From Tepidibacter mesophilus (GTDB lineage: Bacteria > Bacillota > Clostridia > Peptostreptococcales > Peptostreptococcaceae), in NCBI RefSeq assembly GCF_002724055.1, contig NZ_BDQY01000009.1, positions 1 through 64,000 on the forward strand: DNA of 64,000 nucleotides. The letters are read 5' to 3'. The notes below the pieces were generated by a model, which was not told where the DNA came from, searched no databases, and was given only the letters and a program-made list of their open reading frames with translations. This document shows, one piece after another, positions 27,746-35,674 of this stretch. The position numbers and the translations under genes are program-made. The first letter of the stretch is position 1. Every line of letters starts with the position of its first letter.

Positions 27746-29782
27746 TTAAAATCCTATTAAGCTTCCTATTTGATATATTAGCATAGCTACTATCCAAGCT
27801 ACTACGAATTGATATACTACTGAAAAGATAGTCCATTTCCAAGAATTTGTTTCTCTTTTTATAGCTCCTATTACCCCAACACATGGTGTGTATAAAAGTA
27901 CGAATGCCATAAATCCATAAGCTGTAAGTTGATTAAATGTTCCAGATAATGTTTGCCCAAATGCACTAGCTACTGCTTCTTCTCCAAGTCCATATATTAT
28001 AGACATATTACTTACAACAACTTCTTTAGCAAGTACTCCTGTTATTAATGAAAGTGATGCTTGCCAGTTTCCAAATCCAAGTGGTGCAAATATAGGGGCA
28101 AATACTCTACCTATCGAAGCACCTATACTTTCAGTTAATTCAACTGGTCCTGAAAAGTTAAATCCTAATGTAAACCAAAGTACCATACTTGCTCCAAATA
28201 TTAATGTTCCTGCTTTTATTAAGAATCCTTTAGCCCTTTCCCATACAGTTATTAGTGTACCTTTTAATGTAGGTATTCTATATGGAGGAAGTTCCATTAT
28301 AAAAGGCATCCCATCTGATTTAAATAAAGTTTTTTTAAATATAAGTCCTACTATTATAGCAACTACTACTCCCAATAAATAAAGTGAGAATACTATAAAT
28401 TTTTCTTTTCCAGGAAAGAATGCTGCTGCAAATAAAGTATACACCGGTAGTCTTGCAGAACAAGACATAAAAGGATTTATAAGTATAGCTGCAAGTCTAT
28501 CATTCTCATCTTCAAGTGTTCTTGTTCCCATTATAGCTGGTGCATTACAACCAAATCCTAATATCATAGGTATAAATGCTTTTCCACTAAGTCCTATTTT
28601 TCTCATAAGTCTATCCATTATGAATGCAACTCTTGCCATATAACCACTATCTTCAAGTAATGATATAGCAAGGAACAAACATATTATATTAGGTAAGAAT
28701 ACCAATACTCCACCTACTCCTCCAATTATACCATCTACTATAAGTGATTGTAACCATTGCGCCGCGTTCATACTAGTTAATGCATCTGTAGCCCATCCTG
28801 ATAATGTTTCAGCAAAGAATACATCTATCTTATCTAAGAATATGTTACCAACTAAATCAAATGTAAAATAGAATACACCCATCATTATAAATGCAAATAT
28901 AGGAATTCCTAACCATCTATTAGTAAGTATTTTATCAGCTTTATCTGATGCAGTTAAACCTTGTACTGCAGGTTTTTTGATTGACTTTGATATTATACTA
29001 GTTATATGATTGTACCTTCTATCTGCTATTAAAGATTCAAAATCATCTTCAAGTGATATTTCTAAAACTTCTGATGAAGCAGCTATTTCATCACTATTAC
29101 TGATTGTAGTATTTTTATTTAATAATTTCATTATTTCTTCGTCTTCTTCTACTACTCTTACAGCTAGCCATCTCAAGTCATATTTAGATACTTTTGAATC
29201 TAACTTTAGAAATTCCATAGTTTCAGCTATCTTCTTCTCTAATTGCTTCCCATAGTCAACAGAATTGCCTTTTCCTAAATCTTTATTACTACTCACCTTA
29301 ACTACTTCATCTAAAAGATTGCTTATTCCTTGCTTTTTACTAGCAACTATAGCGACAACAGGTACTCCTAAAAGTGAAGATAATTTATCTATATCTATTT
29401 TATATCCTCTAGATTTAGCTACATCCATCATGTTAAGAGCTATAATAACAGGTTTTCCAAGCTCAATTAATTGCACAGATAAGTATAAGTTTCTCTCTAT
29501 ATTAGAAGCATCTACTATATTAACTACAACATCTGGTGATTCCTCTACTATGTAATTTCTAGCTATTTTTTCTTCCAATGAATATGGTGATAAACTGTAT
29601 GTACCAGGTAAGTCAACACCTATTATTTCAGTATCTTTATGTTTGAATTTTCCTTCTTTTTTCTCAACTGTAACCCCAGCCCAGTTTCCTACACGGTGTC
29701 TAGCACCAGTCAATGCGTTAAACAAAGTTGTTTTGCCACTGTTAGGATTACCTGCTAAAGCGATAGTAATATTTTTGCTCAA
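27746..29782 (-). CDS. feoB: Ferrous iron transporter B (second copy)
   Basis: 678 residues. N-terminal GTPase: G1 AGNPNSGKTTLFNALTG, VGNWAGVTVEK, G3 DLPGTYSLSPYS, G4 NMMD; followed by a linker (about 165-270) and the membrane domain with two Gate repeats (SCSARLPVYTLFAAAFF; LLYTPCVGVIGAIKRE), including the conserved Cys. Imports Fe(II). Begins with TTG after GGAGGAG. The third gene of a unit with two small FeoA proteins behind a Fur-type promoter. Confidence 0.96.
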   Translation of the reverse strand: MSKNITIALAGNPNSGKTTLFNALTGARHRVGNWAGVTVEKKEGKFKHKDTEIIGVDLPGTYSLSPYSLEEKIARNYIVEESPDVVVNIVDASNIERNLYLSVQLIELGKPVIIALNMMDVAKSRGYKIDIDKLSSLLGVPVVAIVASKKQGISNLLDEVVKVSSNKDLGKGNSVDYGKQLEKKIAETMEFLKLDSKVSKYDLRWLAVRVVEEDEEIMKLLNKNTTISNSDEIAASSEVLEISLEDDFESLIADRRYNHITSIISKSIKKPAVQGLTASDKADKILTNRWLGIPIFAFIMMGVFYFTFDLVGNIFLDKIDVFFAETLSGWATDALTSMNAAQWLQSLIVDGIIGGVGGVLVFLPNIICLFLAISLLEDSGYMARVAFIMDRLMRKIGLSGKAFIPMILGFGCNAPAIMGTRTLEDENDRLAAILINPFMSCSARLPVYTLFAAAFFPGKEKFIVFSLYLLGVVVAIIVGLIFKKTLFKSDGMPFIMELPPYRIPTLKGTLITVWERAKGFLIKAGTLIFGASMVLWFTLGFNFSGPVELTESIGASIGRVFAPIFAPLGFGNWQASLSLITGVLAKEVVVSNMSIIYGLGEEAVASAFGQTLSGTFNQLTAYGFMAFVLLYTPCVGVIGAIKRETNSWKWTIFSVVYQFVVAWIVAMLIYQIGSLIGF

Positions 29783-29855
29783 AACTGCTCCTCCTTTTCT
29801 TGAAAATAATAATTATTTTCATTTAGTATCTAAAAAAAACTGTTGTACAAGATGA

Positions 29856-30080
29856 TTACTCTATTACTATATTTTGTGCATCTTCTTTTCTTAGAGTCAG
29901 ACTATACCCCTTTATTTTAACTTCTATAGGATCTCCTAATGGAGCTACTTTTTCAACATTTATTTTTGTTCCCTTTATAACTCCCATATCCATAAACCTT
30001 CTTTTTATACCGCCTTTTCCTTTTACCATTACAACTTTTCCACTTGCTCCAGGTTCTAAGTCTTTTAAAGTTTTTATCAT
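29856..30080 (-). CDS. feoA: FeoA family protein
   Basis: 74-residue SH3-like protein: IKTLKDLEPGASGKVVMVKG, RFMDMGVIKGTKINVEKVAPLGDPIEV, ending LTLRKEDAQNIVIE. FeoA is a cytosolic partner of FeoB, needed for iron uptake. Lies 18 nt after the other feoA and 73 nt before feoB; SD AGGAGG. Confidence 0.93.
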   Translation of the reverse strand: MIKTLKDLEPGASGKVVMVKGKGGIKRRFMDMGVIKGTKINVEKVAPLGDPIEVKIKGYSLTLRKEDAQNIVIE

Positions 30081-30098
30081 TTACTTACCTCCTCATGT

Positions 30099-30314
30099 TT
30101 AATTTACCATAATTTGTTGAGCAACTACTCCTCCAAGTACAAGCCTTGAACCTCTTACATTAACTATGAATGCTCCATTTGTTTCATTCGATATAACACT
30201 TATTTTAACTCCAGGAGTTAACCCCATATCCTGAAGCTTTTTTTTCATTTTTGGACCCCAATTTATAGTCTGTAAGACAACTTCTTGCCCTGGATTAGCC
30301 ATAGCTAAAGGCAT
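30099..30314 (-). CDS. feoA: FeoA family protein
   Basis: 71 residues: PLAMANPGQEVVLQTIN, KKLQDMGLTPGVKISVISNE, RLVLGGVVAQQIMV. Divergent from the feoA next to it, so they are old paralogues, perhaps forming a heteromeric partner for FeoB. First gene after the Fur-box promoter at 30365-30419; SD AGGAGG. Confidence 0.92.
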   Translation of the reverse strand: MPLAMANPGQEVVLQTINWGPKMKKKLQDMGLTPGVKISVISNETNGAFIVNVRGSRLVLGGVVAQQIMVN

Positions 30315-30364
30315 ATGTAACCCCTCCTATATTAATCATTCTCAATGGTTTTATTTGTTCATTT

Positions 30365-30419
30365 GATTTTAATTATCATTACAGATATAAAGTATATATC
30401 CATCGATAGTGATTGTCAA
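30365..30419 (-). promoter_or_regulatory. Iron-regulated promoter with Fur box (feoA-feoA-feoB unit)
   Basis: Minus strand: TTGACA (30414-30419), 17-nt spacer, TATACT (30391-30396). A Fur-box-like AATGATAATTAAAATC lies just downstream (30365-30383), and GATATTGACAATCACTATCGATxG covers the -35. About 70 bp is nearly identical to the promoter at 33228-33282, showing duplication. Confidence 0.85.
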
Positions 30420-30427
30420 TATCTTTT

Positions 30428-30520
30428 TCATGTTTTTTCCAAGAAATTTCTACAGGTCCTATAAAATCCAATTTATCAATCCGTTATATCAAGTGGCTTA
30501 TCTTCTAAAGACCTTGAATA
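30428..30520 (-). pseudogene. Remnant of a Fur C-terminus
   Basis: Directly upstream of the duplicated promoter, the minus strand reads DKPLDITD**IGFYRTCRNFLEKT*, which aligns without gaps to the end of the intact Fur protein (NKSFDITGGYIKFYGTCSKC..), with two in-frame stops. The stop-to-promoter distance also matches the intact copy. This is a decayed second fur tail carried along with its downstream promoter. Confidence 0.65.
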
Positions 30521-30521
30521 T

Positions 30522-30557
30522 ATAAAAGACCGAGTGAAAATTCACTCGGTCTTTTAT
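30522..30557 (-). terminator. Terminator of the feoA-feoB-feoC unit
   Basis: AAAAGACCGAGTGAA / TTCACTCGGTCTTTT hairpin on the minus strand right after the Cys-rich peptide gene. Confidence 0.88.
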
Positions 30558-30560
30558 ATA

Positions 30561-30728
30561 TTATTTATCTAATTTTTCTATATTGCAACTACAATTGCTT
30601 GTTTTATTATTGGATCCAGAATGCGGACAACCAATACACTTAACACCTTTTCTTTTTTCGCTAATAACTTTTGCAATAGATAAAGTAATAATTAACAGTA
30701 TAACTATTCCAACAATTATATTTGCCAT
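30561..30728 (-). CDS. FeoB-associated Cys-rich membrane protein
   Basis: A 55-residue peptide. One N-terminal transmembrane helix (ANIIVGIVILLIITLSIAKV) is followed by a short Cys-rich tail (CIGCPHSGSNN..CSC), the pattern of the small protein often found after feoB in Firmicutes. It lies 17 nt after feoB with SD GGAGAGAG and ends at the terminator. It may help FeoB assembly or handle iron at the membrane. Confidence 0.88.
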   Translation of the reverse strand: MANIIVGIVILLIITLSIAKVISEKRKGVKCIGCPHSGSNNKTSNCSCNIEKLDK

Positions 30729-30745
30729 GACTCTCTCCTATTCGC

Positions 30746-32740
30746 TTATGCTAAATTCTTTTGATTCGCCCTATTATCACCTTTTTTCATAAGGCGCACA
30801 ACATATCCCACCATTGCTACAACAGCAACAAATCCAGGTATAAAACCAGCACCTAAAGAACCCGTTGTAATTAACGTACCAATCTGATAGGTCATAAAAG
30901 CTACAATATAACCCATGCTGAATTGGAATGCAACTCCTCCCCAAAGCCATTTTCTATCTTCCATCTCAGAGTTCATTGCACCAATCGCTGCAAAACACGG
31001 CGGTGTGAACAGGTTGAACATAAGGTATGCAAGTGCAGCTACAGAAGTTAATCCCATAACACTTGCAACATCTGCTCCGCCTGATACAAGTGCCAGTTCT
31101 TCAGTATCAATGAAATTTGTAATCGAGTATACTACAGCCAAAGTACCTACAACATTCTCTTTTGCGATAAAACCAGTAATAGCTGCTGCCGCAAGCTGCC
31201 ATGCACCAAATCCAAGTGGAATCAGTAAGATAGCAAACGGTGATGCAATGCTTGCAAGAATGCTTGTGCTTTCAGCCCCTTCAGCAACAACTTGGAACTG
31301 CCAGTTGAATGTTTGCATAACTTGCACAGCTGCATTACAAAGAAGTATAATAGTACTCGCTTTGATTATAAATGCTTTTGCTCTAGAGAACATTGAAATT
31401 GTAGCCCTTTTTATGCTTGGAAATCTATATTCAGGTAATTCCATAATAAAATATGATCTTTTATTTTTCTCACCAGTTATTTTTGCTACTATTAAAGCAC
31501 TAATAATAATTATTGTGATACCCATAAAGTACATTGTTGTGCCAACCCATGCCGCATCGTTAAAGAACACACCTGCAAATAATGCTATAACCGGCAGCTT
31601 CGCGCCGCAAGGCATGAATGGAGTCAGCATTGCAGTAGTTCTTCTTTGTCTCTCATTTCTGATGGTTCTAGTCGCCATAACACCAGGAATAGCGCAACCA
31701 GTACCTATAACCATAGGGATAATTGATTTGCCTGATAACCCTACACGCTTAAAAAATCTATCCATTACTACAGCAACACGTGCCATGTAACCACAATCTT
31801 CAAGTAATGCCAATAAGAAGAATAATACCATGATAAGCGGCAAGAATCCTACTACAGCACCGACTCCACCTATAATTCCATCCAACAGCAGCGATTTTAA
31901 AATTGGGGATACTCCGCCTCCCATAGCACCTTCTGCCCATGCATATATAGCATCGATCCAACCAACAAGTGTATCAGCCAACAGTGGACCCAAATGTGTT
32001 TGTGAAATCGAGAATACCGCCCACATAACTACTGCAAAGATTGGAATTCCAAACCATTTATGAGCCAATATTCTATCGGCAGCATCTTGATTTGTTTGAC
32101 GATTACTAATCACTTTACGATTCTCAACTTTAGATACAATCCCTTTAACGAACTCATAACGATTTTTATCCGAAGCTTTTACCTCTTCAGAATTTGTAAA
32201 ATCTACTCCCTTACTGTTATATGGAGACATTTGACCTTTGCCTTTAACTTCCACAGCTTTAGAGATTAACTCTTCTAAACCATTGCTACTTGATTTCGTT
32301 GCTACAGTTTTTACAACAGGACACCCTAGTGCTTTACTTAACTCAATCACATTAATTGCAGTCTTCTTTTTCTCATTCAAGTCACTTTTGTTAAGAGCTA
32401 TAACTACTGGGATACCCAATTCCATAAGCTGTGTTGTGAAGAATAAACTTCTGCTTAAGTTAGTTGCATCAACAATATTTATAATTACATCTGGACTTTC
32501 ATTTTTAACAAAGTCTCTAGTAATCGATTCTTCAGATGTGAATGGTGACATTGAATATGCACCTGGAAGATCAACTGCTGTAATCTCTATATCAGCTTTA
32601 TTAAGATTCTTTTTTATATTACCTTCTTTTTTATCAATTGTAACACCAGCCCAGTTTCCAACATGTTCAATCTTACCTGTTATAGAGTTGAACAATGTTG
32701 TTTTACCACTATTGGGATTACCTGTTAATGCTATTTTCAT
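30746..32740 (-). CDS. feoB: Ferrous iron transporter B (first copy)
   Basis: 664 residues: GTPase with LTGNPNSGKTTLFNSITG, VGNWAGVTIDKK, DLPGAYSMSPFT, G4 NKSD; membrane domain with Gate repeats (MPCGAKLPVIALFAGVFF; LFTPPCFAAIGAMNSE) and conserved Cys. Clearly different from the FeoB at 27746, so not a recent duplicate. Its codons look richer in G and C than its neighbours (for example GGCGCACAAC and CTTCGCGCCGC stretches), which suggests acquisition from elsewhere. Preceded by feoA, with a dispersed element ending at its SD. Confidence 0.96.
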   Translation of the reverse strand: MKIALTGNPNSGKTTLFNSITGKIEHVGNWAGVTIDKKEGNIKKNLNKADIEITAVDLPGAYSMSPFTSEESITRDFVKNESPDVIINIVDATNLSRSLFFTTQLMELGIPVVIALNKSDLNEKKKTAINVIELSKALGCPVVKTVATKSSSNGLEELISKAVEVKGKGQMSPYNSKGVDFTNSEEVKASDKNRYEFVKGIVSKVENRKVISNRQTNQDAADRILAHKWFGIPIFAVVMWAVFSISQTHLGPLLADTLVGWIDAIYAWAEGAMGGGVSPILKSLLLDGIIGGVGAVVGFLPLIMVLFFLLALLEDCGYMARVAVVMDRFFKRVGLSGKSIIPMVIGTGCAIPGVMATRTIRNERQRRTTAMLTPFMPCGAKLPVIALFAGVFFNDAAWVGTTMYFMGITIIIISALIVAKITGEKNKRSYFIMELPEYRFPSIKRATISMFSRAKAFIIKASTIILLCNAAVQVMQTFNWQFQVVAEGAESTSILASIASPFAILLIPLGFGAWQLAAAAITGFIAKENVVGTLAVVYSITNFIDTEELALVSGGADVASVMGLTSVAALAYLMFNLFTPPCFAAIGAMNSEMEDRKWLWGGVAFQFSMGYIVAFMTYQIGTLITTGSLGAGFIPGFVAVVAMVGYVVRLMKKGDNRANQKNLA

Positions 32741-32752
32741 AATTCCCCTCCT

Positions 32753-32827
32753 AAAATTCGTCTAGTCGCTACGCACTGACTCATATCGCAAACGATCCCT
32801 ACGGGCTCCGTTGCTCAAAAATAGTTG
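32753..32827 (-). repeat. Dispersed ~75-bp element, copy 4 (upstream of feoB)
   Basis: One of the two cleanest copies, about 90% identical to that at 9191. It fills the feoA-feoB gap and its CGAATTTT end runs directly into the feoB SD (AGGAGGGG), 12 nt before the start codon. Confidence 0.87.
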
Positions 32828-32878
32828 CAAATATAGTTCTTCCATTCATGTTATCCGCAACTTAAAACTAGTATAATT

Positions 32879-33163
32879 CTATATAAGTATAGCTTGTGCC
32901 AATTCTAAATCAATGCTGTATCTTGCATCTTTTACTGATATAACATAGTTTTCAGCCAATACCGATATTACTGTCACCTTTTCACCTTCGTAACATCCCA
33001 GTGTAAATAAAAAACTCTCCATATCCTCATCATCCGTCTCAATCGATTTTATTATGTATTCCACATTCACTTCTACTTCAGATAAGTTTTTCATCAAATA
33101 ACCCTTTGTCCCTTCGAATTTACAAGCTTCATTTATCATTTCACTTACTAAAGTACCAGCCAT
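32879..33163 (-). CDS. feoA: FeoA-domain protein
   Basis: 94 residues, longer than the other FeoA proteins because of an N-terminal extension (MAGTLVSEMINEACKFEGTK). The SH3-like part follows: VEYIIKSIETDDEDMESFLF, LGCYEGEKVTVISVL, ending SIDLELAQAILI. First gene behind the Fur-box promoter at 33228-33282, and followed by feoB. Confidence 0.88.
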   Translation of the reverse strand: MAGTLVSEMINEACKFEGTKGYLMKNLSEVEVNVEYIIKSIETDDEDMESFLFTLGCYEGEKVTVISVLAENYVISVKDARYSIDLELAQAILI

Positions 33164-33227
33164 ATGTATCCCCCCTAATATATGTCACTTTTTAATTTTT
33201 AATATTAATTATGCTTATTCTTCATTT

Positions 33228-33282
33228 GATTTTAATTATCATTACAGTTATAAAGTATATCTCTATCGATAGTGATTGTCAA
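33228..33282 (-). promoter_or_regulatory. Iron-regulated promoter with Fur box (feoA-feoB-feoC unit)
   Basis: Minus strand: TTGACA (33277-33282), 17-nt spacer, TATACT (33254-33259); Fur-box-like AATGATAATTAAAATC at 33228-33246. The -35 box lies only about 8 nt past the fur stop codon. Nearly identical over about 70 bp to the promoter at 30365-30419. Confidence 0.86.
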
Positions 33283-33289
33283 TATCTTT

Positions 33290-33682
33290 TTATATTCTAT
33301 TCAAACATTTACTGCAAGTTCCATAAAATTTAATATATCCACCAGTTATATCGAATGATTTATTTCCTATTATATATTTTTTAAACTTATCATTATTTGC
33401 TATCTTTATTTTTTTTAAGTCATTGCATTCATTGCATATAATCTCACAATAGCTCATATCGCTAAGTTTAAACTTTCTTTTTCTATCATGTACAGAACTA
33501 CAGTATATTTTGCCCATACCTATAAGCTTATCTATAGACCTATATACTGTTCTTTTGCTTATAGCTAATTTAGCTGTATCTATAAATTTTAATATATCGT
33601 TTATATCTAATTCTAAATTAGGATTTTCTTTAAAAACACTATATATTATAGATTTATTTTTAGATAGATTCATATTAATCAA
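33290..33682 (-). CDS. fur: Fur-family metalloregulator
   Basis: 130 residues. Winged-helix N-terminus with ISKRTVYRSIDKLIGMGKIY (recognition helix) and a short dimerisation domain carrying two CxxC zinc sites (CEIICNECNDL and GTCSKC). Short for the family, with the first zinc-ligand His region reduced. It is flanked by iron genes and by Fur boxes, including one in its own promoter, so it is most likely the iron-responsive Fur. Start is TTG, 5 nt after AAGGAGG; an ATG three codons later is possible. Confidence 0.88.
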   Translation of the reverse strand: MINMNLSKNKSIIYSVFKENPNLELDINDILKFIDTAKLAISKRTVYRSIDKLIGMGKIYCSSVHDRKRKFKLSDMSYCEIICNECNDLKKIKIANNDKFKKYIIGNKSFDITGGYIKFYGTCSKCLNRI

Positions 33683-33692
33683 CTATACCTCC

Positions 33693-33721
33693 TTATAATT
33701 TATATTGATTATCATTGTCAA
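33693..33721 (-). promoter_or_regulatory. fur promoter with overlapping Fur box
   Basis: Minus strand: TTGACA (33716-33721), 17-nt spacer, TTATAA (33693-33698). The palindrome-like TTGACAATGATAATCAAT covers the -35 and spacer, indicating autoregulation. Confidence 0.82.
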
Positions 33722-33755
33722 TAAATCTATCATATTTTTTTGTTTTTGTAAACAT

Positions 33756-33829
33756 AAAATTCGATTTATGCTATCGCATGCCTCATGTCGCCAACGAACC
33801 CTAACTGGCTCCGTTGCTCAAAATAGTTG
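33756..33829 (-). repeat. Dispersed ~75-bp element, copy 5 (upstream of fur)
   Basis: Hairpin ATGC-TATC-GCAT; the second hairpin pairs fully only when read from the minus strand, as RNA with a G-U pair (AGCC / GGUU). It lies between the flavodoxin terminator and the fur promoter, so upstream of the fur transcript rather than in it. Confidence 0.85.
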
Positions 33830-33892
33830 TAGCTTTAGTGCTTTAATTAATATTATCTACAAATTTGAAATTTTACAATTTTCCATACACAA

Positions 33893-33947
33893 AATAATGG
33901 ATATGAAATTATTTAATGCAATAGCATTATTTTCATATCCATCATTT
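33893..33947 (-). terminator. Terminator of the flavodoxin gene
   Basis: Long hairpin with a 13-bp arm (ATGGATATGAAA / TTTCATATCCAT), 30 nt after the flavodoxin stop codon. Confidence 0.72.
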
Positions 33948-33976
33948 TAAAATTAAAATTGTTTCTTACCTAATAA

Positions 33977-34405
33977 TTAAATATTAGATAGTTTTTTCCC
34001 TATTTCTTCACATTTATGTATATCTTCATCTTCTGGGCTTAAGTGAGTTATTAATCCTTCTTGTAATATATTAGCTCCATAATCTTTCATTCTTTCATCC
34101 CATTCTTTCATCCACTGTCCGTCTCCCCAGTCATAAGATCCGAATAAAATCATAGGTTTTCCATTTAAATCTATATTCTCAAAAGAAGCTATAAATGGTT
34201 CCATATACTCAGATTCAAGTTCCTCAGCTCCCATTGATGGGCAACCGATAGCTACTGCATCAGCATCTAAAATATCTTCTTTATTAGCATCTTCTACTTT
34301 TACAAGCTTCACTTCACTATTATCTTGCGCACCTTTTGATATAGCTTGCGCCATAACCTCTGTATTTCCTGTTCCACTCCAATAAACGATAGATATTTTT
34401 TTCAT
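33977..34405 (-). CDS. Flavodoxin
   Basis: About 142 residues. FMN phosphate loop VYWSGTGNTEVMAQAI at residues 6-21, IGCPSMGAEELE, and FGSYDWGDGQWM are classic short-chain flavodoxin motifs. It replaces ferredoxin as electron carrier when iron is scarce, which fits the Fur box over its promoter. The ATG at 34405 has an ideal AAGGAGG; the longer frame starts inside the promoter. Confidence 0.95.
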   Translation of the reverse strand: MKKISIVYWSGTGNTEVMAQAISKGAQDNSEVKLVKVEDANKEDILDADAVAIGCPSMGAEELESEYMEPFIASFENIDLNGKPMILFGSYDWGDGQWMKEWDERMKDYGANILQEGLITHLSPEDEDIHKCEEIGKKLSNI

Positions 34406-34424
34406 AAATATACCTCCTTTTTTA

Positions 34425-34474
34425 TTGATACTTATTATCATTATCAATTATAGCACATATGAAATTTTTGTAAA
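34425..34474 (-). promoter_or_regulatory. Flavodoxin promoter with Fur box
   Basis: Minus strand: TTTACA (34469-34474), 16-nt spacer, TATAAT (34447-34452), then TTGATAATGATAATAAG.. (34425-34449), an excellent Fur-box match covering the start site. Predicts induction under iron starvation. Confidence 0.85.
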
Positions 34475-34794
34475 GGTTTTCTTTGAAAATAATTATCAAC
34501 ATCATTTATCCACATATCAACAGGCTCTTTATATATTTATAAACTGTTTCTAACGTAAAATAAAAATATATTAAATCAAAAATTTTTAAAAAAATAAAAA
34601 AAGTTGAAACTTTTTTAGATTTCATTTGTCTTTATTTATGGAAAGTATTTTTGAGTTTTTAAATGGCCATTTAGAAATAATCTGTTTAAATGAATTAATA
34701 TACATAGCTTTAATAAACTCATAGGTTTATGTGCGGTCTCCTCACATTATTAATTCAAATATTTTAAATAATATAAAAAGGAGTTGTAATTATA
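34475..34794. other. Gene-free spacer between flavodoxin and toxin genes
   Basis: About 320 bp, extremely AT-rich, with no reading frame that I would defend. A small AAAAAAGTTGAAACTTTTTT hairpin lies at about 34597-34617 but has no gene ending near it. The only clear signal is the SD (AAAAAGGAG) of the next gene. Confidence 0.5.
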
Positions 34795-35607
34795 ATGAAA
34801 TATTTATGTAAAAAAATAATATCATTATTTTTGTGTTTTACCATTTTCTTTTCTTTTGCAGTTAGTGGGTATGCTTTAGAAAAAAATAATAGTTATATTG
34901 AGGAATTAAAAAATAACACAGTAGTGCTTGAAGACAATGAAATAATATTAAAAGTATTACTTGAATTTGAAAATGGGAAATGTATTGCAACATTAGACAA
35001 GGATACTAATGATATTGTAGTGGAAACACTTGAAAAGTTCGATGGCAAAGAAAATAATCAAGTTTATGAAGCTAAACTTGATTATTTTGAAGAAGATAAA
35101 ATATCAGGAGTTCTTATAAATAAAGAAACTGATGAAGTATATCCTATAGGAGAAAATCAAAATACAAGTAAAAGAAAAAAGAGATTCATATGGGCGCTAC
35201 CTATAGCTGAAGAAGTTGCCGTACTTTTAGCTGCATTAGCTGGTGCAGCAGTTGCTGGAAAAACAATACATATCGAAAGTTCAAATGAAGAAACTGAATG
35301 GTATTCTCATGGAGCTATAAAATCATATATGAATACAAAACGAAATAAACAATATAAGCATTTTTCTGCTATAATTAAAAATGGAGTGGTATATGTTGGA
35401 CCTCCTTTAACTGATAAAGCAGCAGGTGCAGCTGTTGCAGCTGGATTAGATGTCTTTTCATCTCATAAATCATATGCGCAATCATTGGCTCAAAAATGCG
35501 GAGGTATTGAAAGAGGCCCTGAAATTCATGGAACTAAGAGACCTCCAAATTATTATCTTCATTTTCATTGTAAATTAAATAAAGAATCACATATATTCTT
35601 TCTGTAG
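34795..35607 (+). CDS. Probable secreted toxin (SAR2788-type N-terminus, toxin-like C-terminus)
   Basis: 270 residues. Signal peptide 1-26 (hydrophobic core LFLCFTIFFSFAVSGYA). Residues 30-120 resemble the N-terminal part of SAR2788-family putative toxins (EEIILKVLLEFENGK-like block and repeated acidic strands). A basic stretch KRKKRF is followed by an Ala-rich hydrophobic segment (LLAALAGAAVAG). The last 100 residues have SAIIKNGVVYVGPP, GGIERGPEIHG and the YYLHFHCK..SHIFF ending seen in several polymorphic-toxin C-termini. The next gene fits an immunity protein. Enzymatic activity cannot be told from sequence. Confidence 0.6.
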   Translation: MKYLCKKIISLFLCFTIFFSFAVSGYALEKNNSYIEELKNNTVVLEDNEIILKVLLEFENGKCIATLDKDTNDIVVETLEKFDGKENNQVYEAKLDYFEEDKISGVLINKETDEVYPIGENQNTSKRKKRFIWALPIAEEVAVLLAALAGAAVAGKTIHIESSNEETEWYSHGAIKSYMNTKRNKQYKHFSAIIKNGVVYVGPPLTDKAAGAAVAAGLDVFSSHKSYAQSLAQKCGGIERGPEIHGTKRPPNYYLHFHCKLNKESHIFFL

Positions 35608-35617
35608 TAAGTAATAT

Positions 35618-35647
35618 AAGAACCTTATTTAAATAAGGTTCTTATAA
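35618..35647 (+). terminator. Perfect palindrome between toxin and immunity genes
   Basis: TAAGAACCTTATTT / AAATAAGGTTCTTA is a perfect 28-bp palindrome 10 nt past the toxin stop, followed by AATTTTT. It could attenuate transcription so that toxin and partner are made in unequal amounts, or act as an operator. Confidence 0.6.
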
Positions 35648-35674
35648 TTTTTAACAAGGAGTTGTTATTATAAT

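Noticed and set aside
30915-31790. 291-codon + strand frame opposite feoB
   Set aside because: Antisense shadow of a conserved membrane protein gene; no SD and no protein-like motifs. The same applies to the long + frames opposite the permease (47424-48317) and purL.
34597-34617. AAAAAAGTTGAAACTTTTTT hairpin as a terminator
   Set aside because: No gene ends nearby on either strand; in so AT-rich a spacer such short A/T stems are expected by chance.
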